From Chaenocephalus aceratus (taxonomy: Eukaryota > Chordata > Actinopteri > Perciformes > Channichthyidae), in contig JAMFTG010000706.1 in assembly GCA_023974075.1 (NCBI GenBank), forward strand, positions 1-64,000: a stretch of 64,000 bases of DNA, in the 5' to 3' direction. A program made the position numbers and the translations under genes. Under the pieces are notes generated by a model. The model searched no databases. It had not been told where the DNA came from and worked only from the letters and a program-made list of their open reading frames with translations. Of the stretch, positions 1 to 11,601 are shown in pieces. Each line of letters opens with the position of its first letter. The stretch's first letter is position 1.

Positions 1-191
1 GTTGAATGGGCGTCTACCAATCAGAGTTGGTTTGATTACCAACATGTTGAAGTGTCCTTGGGCAAAGCTGCTCCCGTTGGCATGAGCTGCATCAAAGCTG
101 CTTTAGGATAACATTGGCTAATGTTCTGTACTTAGAGCCATAACCTCATGACTTGATCCCATTGCATCAATGAAACAAAGAGAACCCTATT
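1..191. other. Unassigned sequence
   Basis: No open frame, repeat or RNA structure could be supported here. It ends at the target duplication of the first hAT MITE. Confidence 0.4.
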
Positions 192-199
192 GTACCTGC

Positions 200-629
200 C
201 AGGGCCGTATTCATGGAGTCAACATTGGGGGGGACCAAACATTCAATAAAAATGTGTATACTAATTTCCTGCCATTCTAAAGGAAAATACATAAAAAATC
301 ACTAACACATTGGATACTTTAAAACCTGTTAAACCCCATGCCCCTGCTTGATGAAGGTGGACTCAGACGTGTAACAGCGAAATACACCCGCGGGTACAAA
401 ATAAGGAACCAATTTACATATGAAAAGAAATATCATTTTGGTGAAGTTCACAATAACATAAAAAAATATGATTTTCAAGTATACAAATAACCAATAAAGA
501 AGTCATAGACATTTTATTTAAATTAAAAATCAAAACTTTTTTTTGTTTTCCTATTTATTGGGGGGGACATTTTGAGTGTATCTGAATATTTATATGTCCC
601 CCCCAATGTATATGGTGAATACGGCCCTG
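200..629. mobile_element. hAT-type MITE, 430 bp, intact ends
   Basis: The left end CAGGGCCGTATTCA is mirrored by the right end TGAATACGGCCCTG. After a short diverged stretch the inverted repeat resumes as ACATTGGGGGGGAC. The 8-bp sequence GTACCTGC lies directly outside both ends (192-199 and 630-637). An exact 8-bp duplication and a CAGGG start are hallmarks of hAT transposons. The interior is AT-rich with no coding potential, so the element is non-autonomous. The exact duplication suggests a fairly young insertion. Confidence 0.9.
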
Positions 630-637
630 GTACCTGC

Positions 638-1156
638 ACCTAACAGCAAACAGAGAACCCTTGACTTGCAGTTAAGTTAATACTTCTTTGTACCGTAAGA
701 AGTATTTGGCTTTCAAGAAGATGTAGAGGCGTAAAGGTGGAATGGAAATATTCAAGCAAAGCAGCACTAACTGAAATATATACTAATGTAAAGTCTGAAG
801 CCCTTCATGTACTCAGTTACTCTAAAGAGCCTTGTGATTGGACGGATGAGTCTTGAAAATCATTGTTGAACCATCATTTTATCCAAAGCTGCCTTCAGCA
901 GAAAAGAGTTGTTCTCTTCGCTCTCGACGCAGAGCCTTCAGCTGCTGTAGTGAAGTTGCTATGGTAACCTCCCCTGCTTGCCTCTGCTGCTTCATACAGC
1001 TATCCTCTGATTGGTTGTCAGTCAAAAAGTCAGTTGCATCAGCCAGCGCAGGGACTCTTTGCTGCGCATGTGAAGGCAGCTTTAGGTTGATGACTGGCAT
1101 CAAAGCAGCATTAAGATTTCCCTGGGACTTTTTAGATTTAAATAAAAAGATACATC
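638..1156. other. Unassigned sequence
   Basis: Non-repetitive DNA between two hAT elements. An open frame on each strand covers about 853-1257, but both run into the next transposon, resemble no family I know, and have no splice or start context. I treat them as chance frames. Confidence 0.4.
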
Positions 1157-1164
1157 CTCTAGAG

Positions 1165-1617
1165 CAGGGGTTCCCAACCTTCTTCCCAAGAGCCCCCCCA
1201 AATGACTCCTGTTGGAAGGGCCGCCCCCCCCCCACACACCACTCACGGGGGGGGTAATTAAAGTTCGTTAAAGTTTATGAGGATTCAAAAGTCGTGAATA
1301 ATCAAAATGGAGGAGACCGATCTGATCGGAGAAACTGTGACAAATAATCCAACTGTAACCGGCATGGACAACGACTGTGTTTTAAACATGCGCTGATCCA
1401 GACAAGCCCGGTTTGGACACTTTACGGCAGAAGAAACATTTCTATTAAAGAATTATACATTTCTGTCTTTTTATGCCTTTAATACTAACTTGAATTTTTA
1501 TTAAAATGAATTAATCAATTGTATATATTGTATTGTAATGAAGAGACAAGGCTTTTAGTGACAATCATGTATTGAGTTACAATTATATGTAAAGAAAACC
1601 CAGGTTGGGAACCTCTG
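1165..1617. mobile_element. hAT-type MITE (CAGGGGTTCCCAACC ends)
   Basis: The left end CAGGGGTTCCCAACCTT pairs with the right end GGTTGGGAACCTCTG, an inverted repeat common in fish hAT elements. The flanks are CTCTAGAG (1157-1164) and CTTTAGAG (1618-1625), matching at 7 of 8 bases, which fits an aged 8-bp duplication. CTCTAGAG also fits the palindromic target preference of Ac-like hAT transposases. The interior has C-runs and no transposase frame. Confidence 0.85.
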
Positions 1618-1704
1618 CTTTAGAGGATTACTTTAGCTTTCTTAGAAATGACTTAACCACATGTTCATTCATGAGGTTTGCTTTATACGCTACATGCTTT
1701 AGAG

Positions 1705-2193
1705 CAGGGGTGTCAAACTCAAGGCCCGGGGGCCAAATCCGGCCCGTGACTTCATTTTATGTGGCCCCACAACAGCTCTGAAAGAATATAATATGTTTAT
1801 TATACGGTTACATGCTCATTTACAGAAGCGGTGCCCATAAACTACATGTCCCACAATGCATCTGAAATTTGACTTTTTTCTCAGAATTTGACTTTTTTTC
1901 CAAAATGTCTTCTTTTTGTGGCTTTTGTTTTTAAATCATTTTGTGACATTCCCACTGAAGGGACTTGCAATTATGTGCCCTAAACTTCTGCTTTTAGACG
2001 TAGTTAATTATGAAGTTATTACCCTATCCCATGATAATCCAACGCAGGGCCAATAATGTAATATAATACATTCTTTTATATATATTAAATATTTATATAT
2101 GTATTTTTATATAGTCTTAAAGTTACAACCGGCCCTTTGAGCGCAACCATAATGCTGATGTGGCCCGAGATGAAATTGAGTTTGACCCCCCTG
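1705..2193. mobile_element. hAT-type MITE (CAGGGGTGTCAAACTC ends)
   Basis: The left end CAGGGGTGTCAAACTCAAGG pairs with the right end GAGTTTGACCCCCCTG. The flanks CTTTAGAG (1697-1704) and CTTGAGAG (2194-2201) match at 7 of 8 bases. Subterminal GGCCCGGGGGCC and CCGGCCC blocks are typical of this vertebrate hAT group. It has no transposase frame. The sequence following this element repeats the sequence following the previous one (GAGGATTA, then GCTTTCTTAGAAATGA). Confidence 0.85.
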
Positions 2194-2201
2194 CTTGAGA
2201 G

Positions 2202-3443
2202 GATTAGCTTTCTTAGAAATGAATGCCATTTCCACGAGATGCTTATATCTGCCAATATGCAGCCAATATCCAAACCAACTACTGCGCGTCTCCAGAAGAT
2301 ATTCATCGTTGAAATGAACATATAAGACTCAGAAAATTTGAAATGTTCAGCATAGTCCTATTGCCATGTCGACCGATACCCAGGCACCAATTGATTTGAC
2401 ATAACATGTAAATCAGTGAGTCAGTGTTGGATGTCCCTTCGTGTGAAACCTTCATCATCTGCTTCCACGTGTTGATGCCTTTCTCAGAGTGTCGACTGAA
2501 TTAGCGCCGGCTGTGACGGTTGGCCACACAAGACAGAAACACTGCGAGGACGAGATGCATTCCAGTCATTTAAACAGCGCTGATGTGGGAAATCCAACAT
2601 ATTTTGGATCGCTGCAAATTAAAACATGTTATTGGTGAAATGCAGAAAACAAAAGGCCTTTAATATCTAATTCCAAGACGTGTTGTATCAGACAGCATGA
2701 TGAAGGAGACACTAACTGTTTACCCCCTCGGTATATGAGGTCAACATGAGGTGGAATCTGGATCTGTGCCAGTTGCGATGGACGAAAGTCACGATGAAGA
2801 TCAATGAGGACATGCGTCTTGTTGAAAGTCAGAGGCCTGGTCATTCCTCCGAGGGCAGGCGAGGACACGGTCTTCAAGATTTCAGCACTTTCAATATTCC
2901 TTAGTGCTCTCCGTGTATTCCATCATTGTTTGGTTTTCATATTCAGAATGTCACATTTCTAATGGAAGGTGGACAATATTGATTTGTCCAGGAACATGTG
3001 GCAAACAAAGCCGGCCTGGAACAACAGCAAAGCCACGTATTTAACCCACAGCTATCAGCTTTGATCAAACGTATTAAGAACATTACACGCCTGAGGTATT
3101 AAACACAAAGCAGGGTTCACTGATCCAAAGCAATCCGACCAAAGAAGTTTATTTTACAGCTTCAAATGTCCATAACCATTATTCAATCAAGTGAAGCATA
3201 ACTTGATTGCCTTCTTATATCTTAAGTCCTCCTCTAATATGTGCATAGCATACTAATGCACGTGTTCCTCCAGTAGATCTCCCAGGACTCCTAATGATGG
3301 TTTTCACAGCTCTTAACATTCTTGGGCCTACCTATTTATCAAATGTGTCGAACCTGAACCCTCCAGAAGCCTGAGTCTTCTGGAACCGGCCTTTCAATTA
3401 TTCCTCAAGTTAGAAAAAAGACCCACGGCATTATTATTATAAC
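2202..3443. other. Unassigned sequence
   Basis: About 1.2 kb of apparently non-repetitive DNA. Short open frames (for example 2629-2877 on the minus strand) match no family I recognise. No splice-bounded exon stands out. Confidence 0.4.
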
Positions 3444-4230
3444 CAGGGGTGCACTTAACTGGTACGCATGTACTGCAAACATCTGAAATGCGTCACATGT
3501 GTCCCGAAGCGCCTTTGGTAGCGACGGACTTGTGAAGCTTTTCCAGAAGGCGCTCAGATCACTGGACCAGTGGCGGTTCTAGACCAATCTGACTGGGGGG
3601 CCAGTTATTTTCTGAGGGGGGCCCAATAAATGCAGGACGAAAAAGAGAACTAGACAGGATGAAGTAATTGCGCATAGCAGTTATTGGTATTTGTTTCAGT
3701 ACACTTATTTATTTCAGATAGATCTTATAGTTATTACTGTTAGCTTCAGCTTAAGCTATAGTGCAATGTTTGCACTCACACCATATTTATATAGAAATTA
3801 AGGCAATGAACAGTTACATCTCTACTTTACATCAGGGTGTCCGCACAATCTCACATTACAGCAACACAATCCTGAGTACCAGAAAATACACATTTAAAAC
3901 AAAAAAACGTTTCATTGTTAGGGGGGCCACAGGGGGGTCAGAGGTCAGTGTTAGGGGGGCACTGGCCCCCCGGCCCCCCCTAGAACCGCCCCTGCACTGG
4001 ACGACAGTCGGCCGCCGTGTGCACAGACGGGGCTGCTGTTAACGTCGGTATGAACAACAGAATGGTGCCAACACTCTGCCAGCTGGCTGCGGAGGGAGAC
4101 TCCCCTGAGCACCCTCTGTGCCCTGAGCACACACTGGAGCACTGCGCAATCAGCTGATCACAGCGCTCTGTGGTCAAGCTGCTGCAGTTTGATTTACAAC
4201 AAAACACACAGTTGCAAATGTACTTTTTTT
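3444..4230 (+). mobile_element. Possible hAT fragment, left end only
   Basis: CAGGGGTGCACTTAACTGG at 3444 resembles an hAT left terminus. No matching right terminus was found, so the boundary near 4230 is a guess. The complete MITE at 3568-3994 sits inside this interval. Without the MITE, the flanking DNA would be roughly 360 bp of this putative element. Confidence 0.3.
3568..3994. mobile_element. hAT-type MITE (CAGTGGCGGTTCTAG family), copy 1
   Basis: The ends CAGTGGCGGTTCTAGACC and CTAGAACCGCCCCTG form the inverted repeat. CACTGGAC flanks both sides exactly (3560-3567 and 3995-4002), an 8-bp hAT duplication. GGGGGGCC blocks lie beside both ends. A second copy of the same family, in the same orientation, is at 28059-28508. 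The only frame inside is non-coding. Confidence 0.92.
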
Positions 4231-4826
4231 TAAATCAGACAGAGGTGGAAGAAGCCCTGGGGGTGAGCACCAAACGCTGCCTCCTGGCTCTCATCTGAGT
4301 AACTCACTGAGGAAGTCAGAACAGCCTCCTCGAGCTTCTTCCTGCTTTTCAAGACCCAGCTTTTGTTTTGTTTTTTTGGTATTCTTATTTTATTTGAATG
4401 TGGTTTTATTTATTTTTTAATTCACACTTTTTTTAATTTATAATTATTCCGATGTCATTCATTCCTGTCTTGGTGTTCTTTAAATCACTAAGCCGTGTTG
4501 CTCAGTCTGTTACCCAGTTAGTATAGATGTGGTTTATTCTTTAAGTTCGCTGTTCGCGTCCTTTGAGTACGACACGTGCCAAATGAAGTCTGATTTAATG
4601 TCTGATCCAGAAATGCTATGACTTGTCGTTTTATGAACATGTCCAGATTGAGAAACCTCGATCACTAATCAAATCAATCTACAAGCTTATTGTGACTAAT
4701 GCTTTTTTAAAACATGTTTTAAAATGTTAGAATTGTCCTTTTGTGTTTAACTAGCGTGTGGTTTAAAAAGTGATGTTTGCTCTTAGTCTTACGAAAGAGT
4801 TTCTGTATGCTCCCATGTGTAATGAA

Positions 4827-4828
<2 letters not shown>
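4231..4828. other. Unassigned AT-rich sequence
   Basis: No gene, end motif or tandem repeat seen before the (TG)n tract. Poly-T-rich around 4360-4440. Confidence 0.4.
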
Positions 4829-4869
<41 letters not shown>

Positions 4870-4888
4870 TGTGTGGGTGTGTGTGTGT
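4829..4888. repeat. (TG)n microsatellite
   Basis: About 60 bp of TG dinucleotides with three imperfections near the right end. The frames across it on both strands are repeat artefacts. Confidence 0.97.
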
Positions 4889-5040
4889 TAACTCCTCTTT
4901 GATCCATTACATGTATGTTATCTTACAAATTGATGTGTATGGGCTGCATTGACATGTAATGATAACATTTGTATTAAGAAACAAAGAATAACAGACAACC
5001 ACAGATATATATGTTAAAGTGTTATAATACGTGTTTAGGG

Positions 5041-5276
5041 TGAAACATCAACAGAAACGGCGAGCCGGCAGGCAAGTCGCTCCGCTTCTGAAACGCGCCC
5101 GGTAGGGTATGACGCCGGAGGAGGCCGGACCGAAACCGCGGCGCAGACGGACCCGGTGGAACCGAGGCCTGAAAAACAGGCTCTGGGCTCAACTGGGCTA
5201 AGCTCTGTATCCATACATATCTAAACCGAATGACACGTTATTAGTCAGACGTTTCGTGATAGGGCTCTAAGGGTTA
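5041..5276. other. GC-rich block, possible MITE piece
   Basis: GC-rich and CpG-rich compared with neighbouring DNA. It ends in AGGGCTCTAAGGGTTAA, which resembles the terminus of fish TTAA-target elements. No partner end was identified. It could also be an unrelated CpG-rich patch. Confidence 0.3.
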
Positions 5277-5280
5277 ATCA

Positions 5281-5648
5281 CAGTGGCGACCGGCCCATAG
5301 GGGCGCTAGGGGCGCCGCCCCACCTCTTCTCACATCCAAAAAAAAAATTAAAAAAAAAGAAAACAATTAATTGAAAGCACTAATATGTTACATACGCCTA
5401 TGGACTTTTATTCCTACGTTCAGTTACTAACTAACTGCACTTCTTGGTCGCTGTCCTGCTTCTCTTATCTGGTGAAGGTGAACTGAACAACGTGTTACGG
5501 AGCGTCCACACTACAGCTTCAAAAAAAGCTTGGAGCTGGGCGTGTCTGTAGCTTGGGGATTTTATTCAAGCAACGCGACCAACAACCAATCACATGAATC
5601 TCCCGCCCCCGACATACAAAGCAAAAAACCCCGGGGATTTTATGGGAG

Positions 5649-5725
<77 letters not shown>

Positions 5726-6130
5726 CCCCAAACAGGCGAAAACCTACCAGTTTCCCCCACTGCCTCTGCCACCTCCCTCCATGCTGGTTCCTCCGGTTTG
5801 TATCCCGGTAGGTGAAGAGGGTCTGGTCATACAGCAACCGGTGATTGCTACGGCGATAGTTAGTTTCTCCTCCGACTTTTTTTGAAATATAGAAATGAAC
5901 GGCGGGATATCTCTCCCAGCTTAGACGCGGTTTGATTGGCTACGGCTTCAGCTGTCAGATTTTCAGAAACGGGATTTGATTTGGCTGGCGCTGGCTACGG
6001 CGGAGACGGACCGCTCTGCTACCCACAATTCAGTTCGGCGAAAAAGCGAGGCCACGTGACGTCACCCCATCGAAAGTGAATGGGCAGATTGGAGCTGTCG
6101 ACGCTGTCGTGTGGACGGGCCGTGAGCGCC
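5281..6130 (+). mobile_element. hAT-like left end and partial body
   Basis: CAGTGGCGACCGGCCCATAG at 5281, followed by GGGGCGCTAGGGGCGCCGCCCC, has the look of an hAT end with GC-rich subterminal repeats. No inverted right end was found, so the right limit is uncertain. The (AT)n tract at 5650-5721 lies inside. Confidence 0.4.
5650..5721. repeat. (AT)n microsatellite
   Basis: About 72 bp of uninterrupted AT dinucleotide. It is self-complementary, so it can extrude a cruciform. The IYIYIY frames on both strands are artefacts. Confidence 0.97.
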
Positions 6131-6362
6131 CTGCATTGTGCTGCGTTACGCAACCCGCCTGCCGTGCGTCCAACGCGCTCCACAGTGAGCCGTGTGTTCC
6201 TTCTTTCACACGCACACACAGGTCAGCTGGGACCGGTGACATGTGTGCTATTAGTCATTCCTTAACCCTGTGGTGGCGACGTAACGCTTCCTCTGCGTGT
6301 GGATGCAGAACACAGTGTCACATTTCGCCTGTGCAGCATTTAAACCCAGAGAAACATGAAAC

Positions 6363-6475
6363 GGGAGCAACCGCAGTGTTTCCTGTGAGTGTGTGTGCGT
6401 GTGTGTGTGTGTGTGTGTTAACCGCAGTGTTTCCTGTGTGTGTGTGTGTGTGTGTGTGTGTTAACCGCAGTGTTT

Positions 6476-6510
<35 letters not shown>

Positions 6511-6522
6511 ACTGCAGTGTTT

Positions 6523-6562
<40 letters not shown>

Positions 6563-6588
6563 TGTGTGTGTGTTAACCGCAGTGTTTC
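6363..6588. repeat. Compound minisatellite: (TG)n plus AACCGCAGTGTTTCC
   Basis: The spacer AACCGCAGTGTTTCC recurs five times (about 6369, 6420, 6462, 6510 as AACTGCAG, and 6575). Each spacer except the last is followed by a TG tract of differing length. The whole unit has therefore been duplicated while the TG part varied by slippage. The apparent 166-residue frame here is an artefact. Confidence 0.9.
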
Positions 6589-6718
6589 CTTACCTGCAGT
6601 GCTTTCATGCTCTCACGTTACCAGTTCTCTCTTTTTCTCTCCTTCCGACTCCTCTTCTCTCTCTCTTGCTTGCCAAGCCAGCCGGTGTTGACGATGCACT
6701 AGCTGTTGAAAGAGAACA

Positions 6719-6721
<3 letters not shown>

Positions 6722-6767
<46 letters not shown>
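6722..6767. repeat. (TG)n microsatellite
   Basis: About 46 bp of pure TG. Confidence 0.96.
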
Positions 6768-6769
<2 letters not shown>

Positions 6770-6865
6770 CATTGACAGAGCTGAGATTTAATTGACACCC
6801 ACTGAGAGAATTATAAGCTTCCAAATGCTCTCAATCTCTCTGCGTGTTTGTGTGTTTAATGTTTT

Positions 6866-6867
<2 letters not shown>

Positions 6868-6926
<59 letters not shown>
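6868..6926. repeat. (TG)n microsatellite
   Basis: About 58 bp of pure TG, about 100 bp from the preceding tract. Confidence 0.96.
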
Positions 6927-6929
<3 letters not shown>

Positions 6930-8456
6930 CTGGTCTCTGGTGTGCACGGACAGTCTCTTTTCTCCGGCACACACTGCTGTCTCCCTTCTATGACCCAGTG
7001 TGAAGTATCCCCTCTCAGCTGTCCCTCGCCCGTGATGTGCTGCATTATGAACATCTTTAATCGGCTGTCTTTTTTTACAAGCAATACCAACTCGGGGAAT
7101 TAAACGTTATCGCCTTGCTACCTGCAGCCGGACAAAGTTTGTGACATTAAAACGCTAAAAGGACTGAATGTCCAAAGAAGTGCAAACGCCTTCGGGTACG
7201 GAAGACTTGAAATGCGCAATAAATAAAATAAATAATGATATTTGTTTTATCTTTTTTATATCCGTTGCCGCAATTCAATGAAAGACATGCCCGAAGGCGA
7301 ACAAAAGAAAAAACATGTAATTCCATAAAGTACATTTAAGTACAACTAGTATTTCTTTATTAAAAAAAGAGGACACGATGTCTCGGTGAAAACAGTGGAA
7401 TCTTAATAAGCTAAACAGCCAGATATTTCCCACGGGAGTCATGGAGACCAAAACTAAATTGTGTTACGGAAAACTGACCCGCAAAGTCCAGACATGATGT
7501 GATCCCATGTCTGCTAAATCGTATTAGAGGGCGCAGTTTCATTTGGGAAGGCTTCCCTCACGTTGGTGTGCTCGATGGCCATCCAAATGCTTCACATATA
7601 ACACACCTGCTTACTTGGTAGCATTCGGATTGGTCCATTTAGATTTTAAGCGATGCTGAGGACGCTCTGGTCCTGGGACTGTGTGCAGCCATATCAATCC
7701 GCAGGAAGAAGCCCGTTCAAATTAAATGTCAGCTGTGCCCAAAAAAACATACCTTTTCCTCCATTAAAATACAGCAAGGAAACATTTTAGAATTGTATTT
7801 TGTATATTCGTGGGGGGGGGGGGTAAAGAAAAAGAGAACGAAAAACAGCGCAAGAAAATGATCGATCAGATAACTGACCTGTTTACTCAGAAGCTGTTTA
7901 ACAGGCGGAACATTACATGATGGCATCTCTCCACACATGATGCTACCTGCCTGCAGCTGCATCCTAGATGCTGGTCTTTGGAGCGCCTCGTTGTCAACGT
8001 GGGGAACCTGACATCGTGCTGATTGGCTTCCTTAAGACTGTAATATATATCCATCACACGTCTGGCTTCACAGATCCACACCACACGGGAACCCGACCCG
8101 TGATTAAACACGCGGGCCACACAATAACCATACTTGCTTTCTACCGCCTGCAGAGATTGTAATAAATAATGAAAGACTGATCTCATTGTTTCATTGTCTG
8201 TGTGCATAAAGACGGGATCTGTACGTGCAGATAAACCCACATGGATGATCTGCAGTAAAACACAGCGTCTAATCCTCCTTGTTATCTCTCCACTGCCGCG
8301 CTATCGCCTGCACAGCCTCGGGAAAGCACTTTCATGCATGACACATTTCATCCAATATGCAGATGATGTGGGGAAATCAATGAGCGTATGACATCAGCTA
8401 ATCCCGTGGATGTGGTTGTTCAAGGACGTGAACGCATGCTTCTACTTGCAGTAGCA
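6927..8456. other. Unassigned sequence
   Basis: About 1.5 kb without a recognisable gene or transposon. It contains a G-run near 7813. Short frames (for example 7887-8240 minus, 117 residues) have no recognised motif. Confidence 0.4.
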
Positions 8457-10367
8457 CACGAGCTAGTCTACTCATGTTCGTGCCTTTCCTTTCCCACCGT
8501 TCTGTCACGAGCTAGTCTACTCATGTTCGTGCCTTTCCTTTCCCACCGTTCTGTCACGAGCTAGTCTACTCATGTTCGTGCTTTTCCTTTCCCACCGTTC
8601 TGTCACGAGCTAGTCTACTCATGTTCGTGCTTTTCCTTTCCCACCGTTCTGTCACGAGCTAGTCTACTCATGTTCGTGCCTTTCCTTTCCCACCGTTCTG
8701 TCACTAGCTAGTCTACTCATGTTCGTGCTTTTCCTTTCCCACCGTTCTGTCACGAGCTAGTCTACTCATGTTCGTGCTTTTCCTTTCCCACCGTTCTGTC
8801 ACTAGCTAGTCTACTCATGTTCGTGCCTTTCCTTTCCCACCGTCCTGTCACGAGCTAGTCTACTCATGTTCGTGCTTTTCCTTTCCCACCGTTCTGTCAC
8901 GAGCTAGTCTACTCATGTTCGTGCTTTTCCTTTCCCACCGTCCTGTCACGAGCTAGTCTACTCATGTTTGTGCCTTTCCTTTCCCACCGTCCTGTCACGA
9001 GCTAGTCTACTCATGTTCGTGCTTTTCCTTTCCCACCGTTCTGTCACGAGCTAGTCTACTCATGTTCGTGCTTTTCCTTTCCCACCGTTCTGTCACGAGC
9101 TAGTCTACTCATGTTCGTGCTTTTCCTTTCCCACCGTTCTGTCACGAGCTAGTCTACTCATGTTCGTGCTTTTCCTTTCCCACCGTTCTGTCACGAGCTA
9201 GTCTACTCATGTTCGTGCTTTTCCTTTCCCACCGTTCTGTCACGAGCTAGTCTACTCATGTTTGTGCTTTTCCTTTCCCACCGTTCTGTCACGAGCTAGT
9301 CTACTCATGTTCGTGCTTTTCCTTTCCCACCGTTCTGTCACGAGCTAGTCTACTCATGTTTGTGCTTTTCCTTTCCCACCGTTCTGTCACTAGCTAGTCT
9401 ACTCATGTTCGTGCTTTTCCTTTCCCACCGTTCTGTCACGAGCTAGTCTACTCATGTTTGTGCTTTTCCTTTCCCACCGTTCTGTCACGAGCTAGTCTAC
9501 TCATGTTTGTGCTTTTCCTTTCCCACCGTTCTGTCACGAGCTAGTCTACTCATGTTTGTGCTTTTCCTTTCCCACCGTTCTGTCACGAGCTAGTCTACTC
9601 ATGTTCGTGCTTTTCCTTTCCCACCGTTCTGTCACGAGCTAGTCTACTCATGTTTGTGCTTTTCCTTTCCCACCGTTCTGTCACGAGCTAGTCTACTCAT
9701 GTTCGTGCTTTTCCTTTCCCACCGTTCTGTCACGAGCTAGTCTACTCATGTTCGTGCTTTTCCTTTCCCACCGTTCTGTCACGAGCTAGTCTACTCATGT
9801 TTGTGCTTTTCCTTTCCCACCGTTCTGTCACTAGCTAGTCTACTCATGTTCGTGCCTTTCCTTTCCCACCGTTCTGTCACGAGCTAGTCTACTCATGTTC
9901 GTGCTTTTCCTTTCCCACCGTTCTGTCACTAGCTAGTCTACTCATGTTTGTGCTTTTCCTTTCCCACCGTTCTGTCACGAGCTAGTCTACTCATGTTTGT
10001 GCTTTTCCTTTCCCACCGTTCTGTCACGAGCTAGTCTACTCATGTTTGTGCTTTTCCTTTCCCACCGTTCTGTCACTAGCTAGTCTACTCATGTTCGTGC
10101 TTTTCCTTTCCCACCGTTCTGTCACGAGCTAGTCTACTCATGTTTGTGCTTTTCCTTTCCCACCGTTCTGTCACGAGCTAGTCTACTCATGTTTGTGCTT
10201 TTCCTTTCCCACCGTTCTGTCACTAGCTAGTCTACTCATGTTCGTGCTTTTCCTTTCCCACCGTTCTGTCACGAGCTAGTCTACTCATGTTTGTGCTTTT
10301 CCTTTCCCACCGTTCTGTCACTAGCTAGTCTACTCATGTTCGTGCTTTTCCTTTCCCACCGTTCTGT
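8457..10367. repeat. 49-bp satellite, 39 copies, no length change
   Basis: The unit begins CACGAGCTAGTCTACTCATG, continues with a TTYGTGCYTTTCC block and ends CCCACCGTTCTGT. The 1,911 bp from 8457 to 10367 equal 39 x 49 exactly, so no insertion or deletion persists. Variation is confined mainly to four sites: CACG/CACT at the start, TTCG/TTTG, TGCC/TGCT, and GTTCTG/GTCCTG. CACT-start units recur three units apart near the right end (about 9927, 10074 and 10221), which suggests a forming higher-order repeat. All frames are closed, so it is not coding. Confidence 0.97.
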
Positions 10368-10603
10368 CTTCGCTCTGTGAATGCGTTCCTCAGAGTCTTT
10401 CCAAAGAGGCTGAATGAACCCTAACTCTGGAACTCTTCTGACTATCCCAACAACGGATCATCTCATCCAAATCAAGTCTCGCACTTTTAGAGACATTTCG
10501 TATTCGCTTCCAAACAAACGAGACCTCTGCCCGGCCGACACGCTTCCAACAGGCTTAAAAACGCAGTTCAAAACATCGCTTATCAGGCGAAGGTACAAGT
10601 GGA
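10368..10603. other. Unassigned sequence between satellite and duplication
   Basis: A 77-residue frame starts at 10414. Its Lys/Arg-rich end vaguely recalls LINE C-termini (LKTQFKTSLI), but this is too weak to call. Confidence 0.3.
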
Positions 10604-11601
10604 AGTTTTGGTTCACGTCCAAATGTCATCACACAATGTCGTGCTAATAGATGTGTTTTGTGAAATGTCAGTGCCGTGTAGTTGGCATGTGAATGATCGG
10701 TTAAAGGCAACAGTCATACATGTGTCGAGTCACAGTGACCTTGGACCACCGAAAGGCCCTGAGCTCGTGTGTTCATATATAATCATAATGCATGTTACGG
10801 TCCCTCCTGGACTCGGGTACAAAGGGAAGGAGCAACATATCAAATAACCGGGAGAGAGGACAAAGGGAGGAAAGTGATTTCTGAAGCCACAAGCTTTCAT
10901 TAACCAAAGGTGAAGAGTGCTCACCAGCCAATTTAAACTAAAGTACACTGGAGCTCATCTCCGAACTTAATAACACACAGGTTAAACTAGCAGGCCTCAC
11001 GCAGAGACAGTACACATGCAGCCCAGAGGAGAGGGAGAGGGAGACTGCAGCCTTCCTCAGGTCCTTTGTGGATTGGGAGCACCTGAGGGAGACAGTCAGC
11101 GACTAATGGCATTGAAGCCGATGATACTTCCTTTGGTTTTGCTTATCGTGCTTAATGACGTGAAACGGCTGTACCCAGGGTTTGCTCTGGTCATATTTCT
11201 GCTGCTTCGTGTTATCCTTCCAACGGGATCCTCTGATCGAGACCATTGAAGACGAGTCGTATCGGTGAGAAGAGAGGTCAAAGATATAGAATCACTGCCC
11301 ACAGCTCTGATATACTGAGATCACAGAAGGACGCTTAGCATTCAGGAGCGTGATGACACATTTCCATATAAATGAATCTGCACTCAGCTTGAAAGTCAGC
11401 TGACTCACGGAGACGAGCGTTGGACTGTACACACATGCTCCACTCAATGGAAATGAGTATGGCCTCTCAGCGGTGGAGCGTGTAGTGGAGGCGCTTTGCC
11501 GTGACCTCGGCATCCTATACATTTCAGGAGTAATACGCTTTGAAGTCAATGTGCTCTTTAGATGTAGAGAGCTCTGGCATTTAAATGTTGTGTGTATTTA
11601 C

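Noticed and set aside
10730..11302. Conserved frames in both duplicates (72, 68-104 and 85 residues)
   Set aside because: Conservation is explained by the recent duplication. Indels change frame lengths between copies (68 versus 104 residues) without sign of selection, and no motif was recognised.
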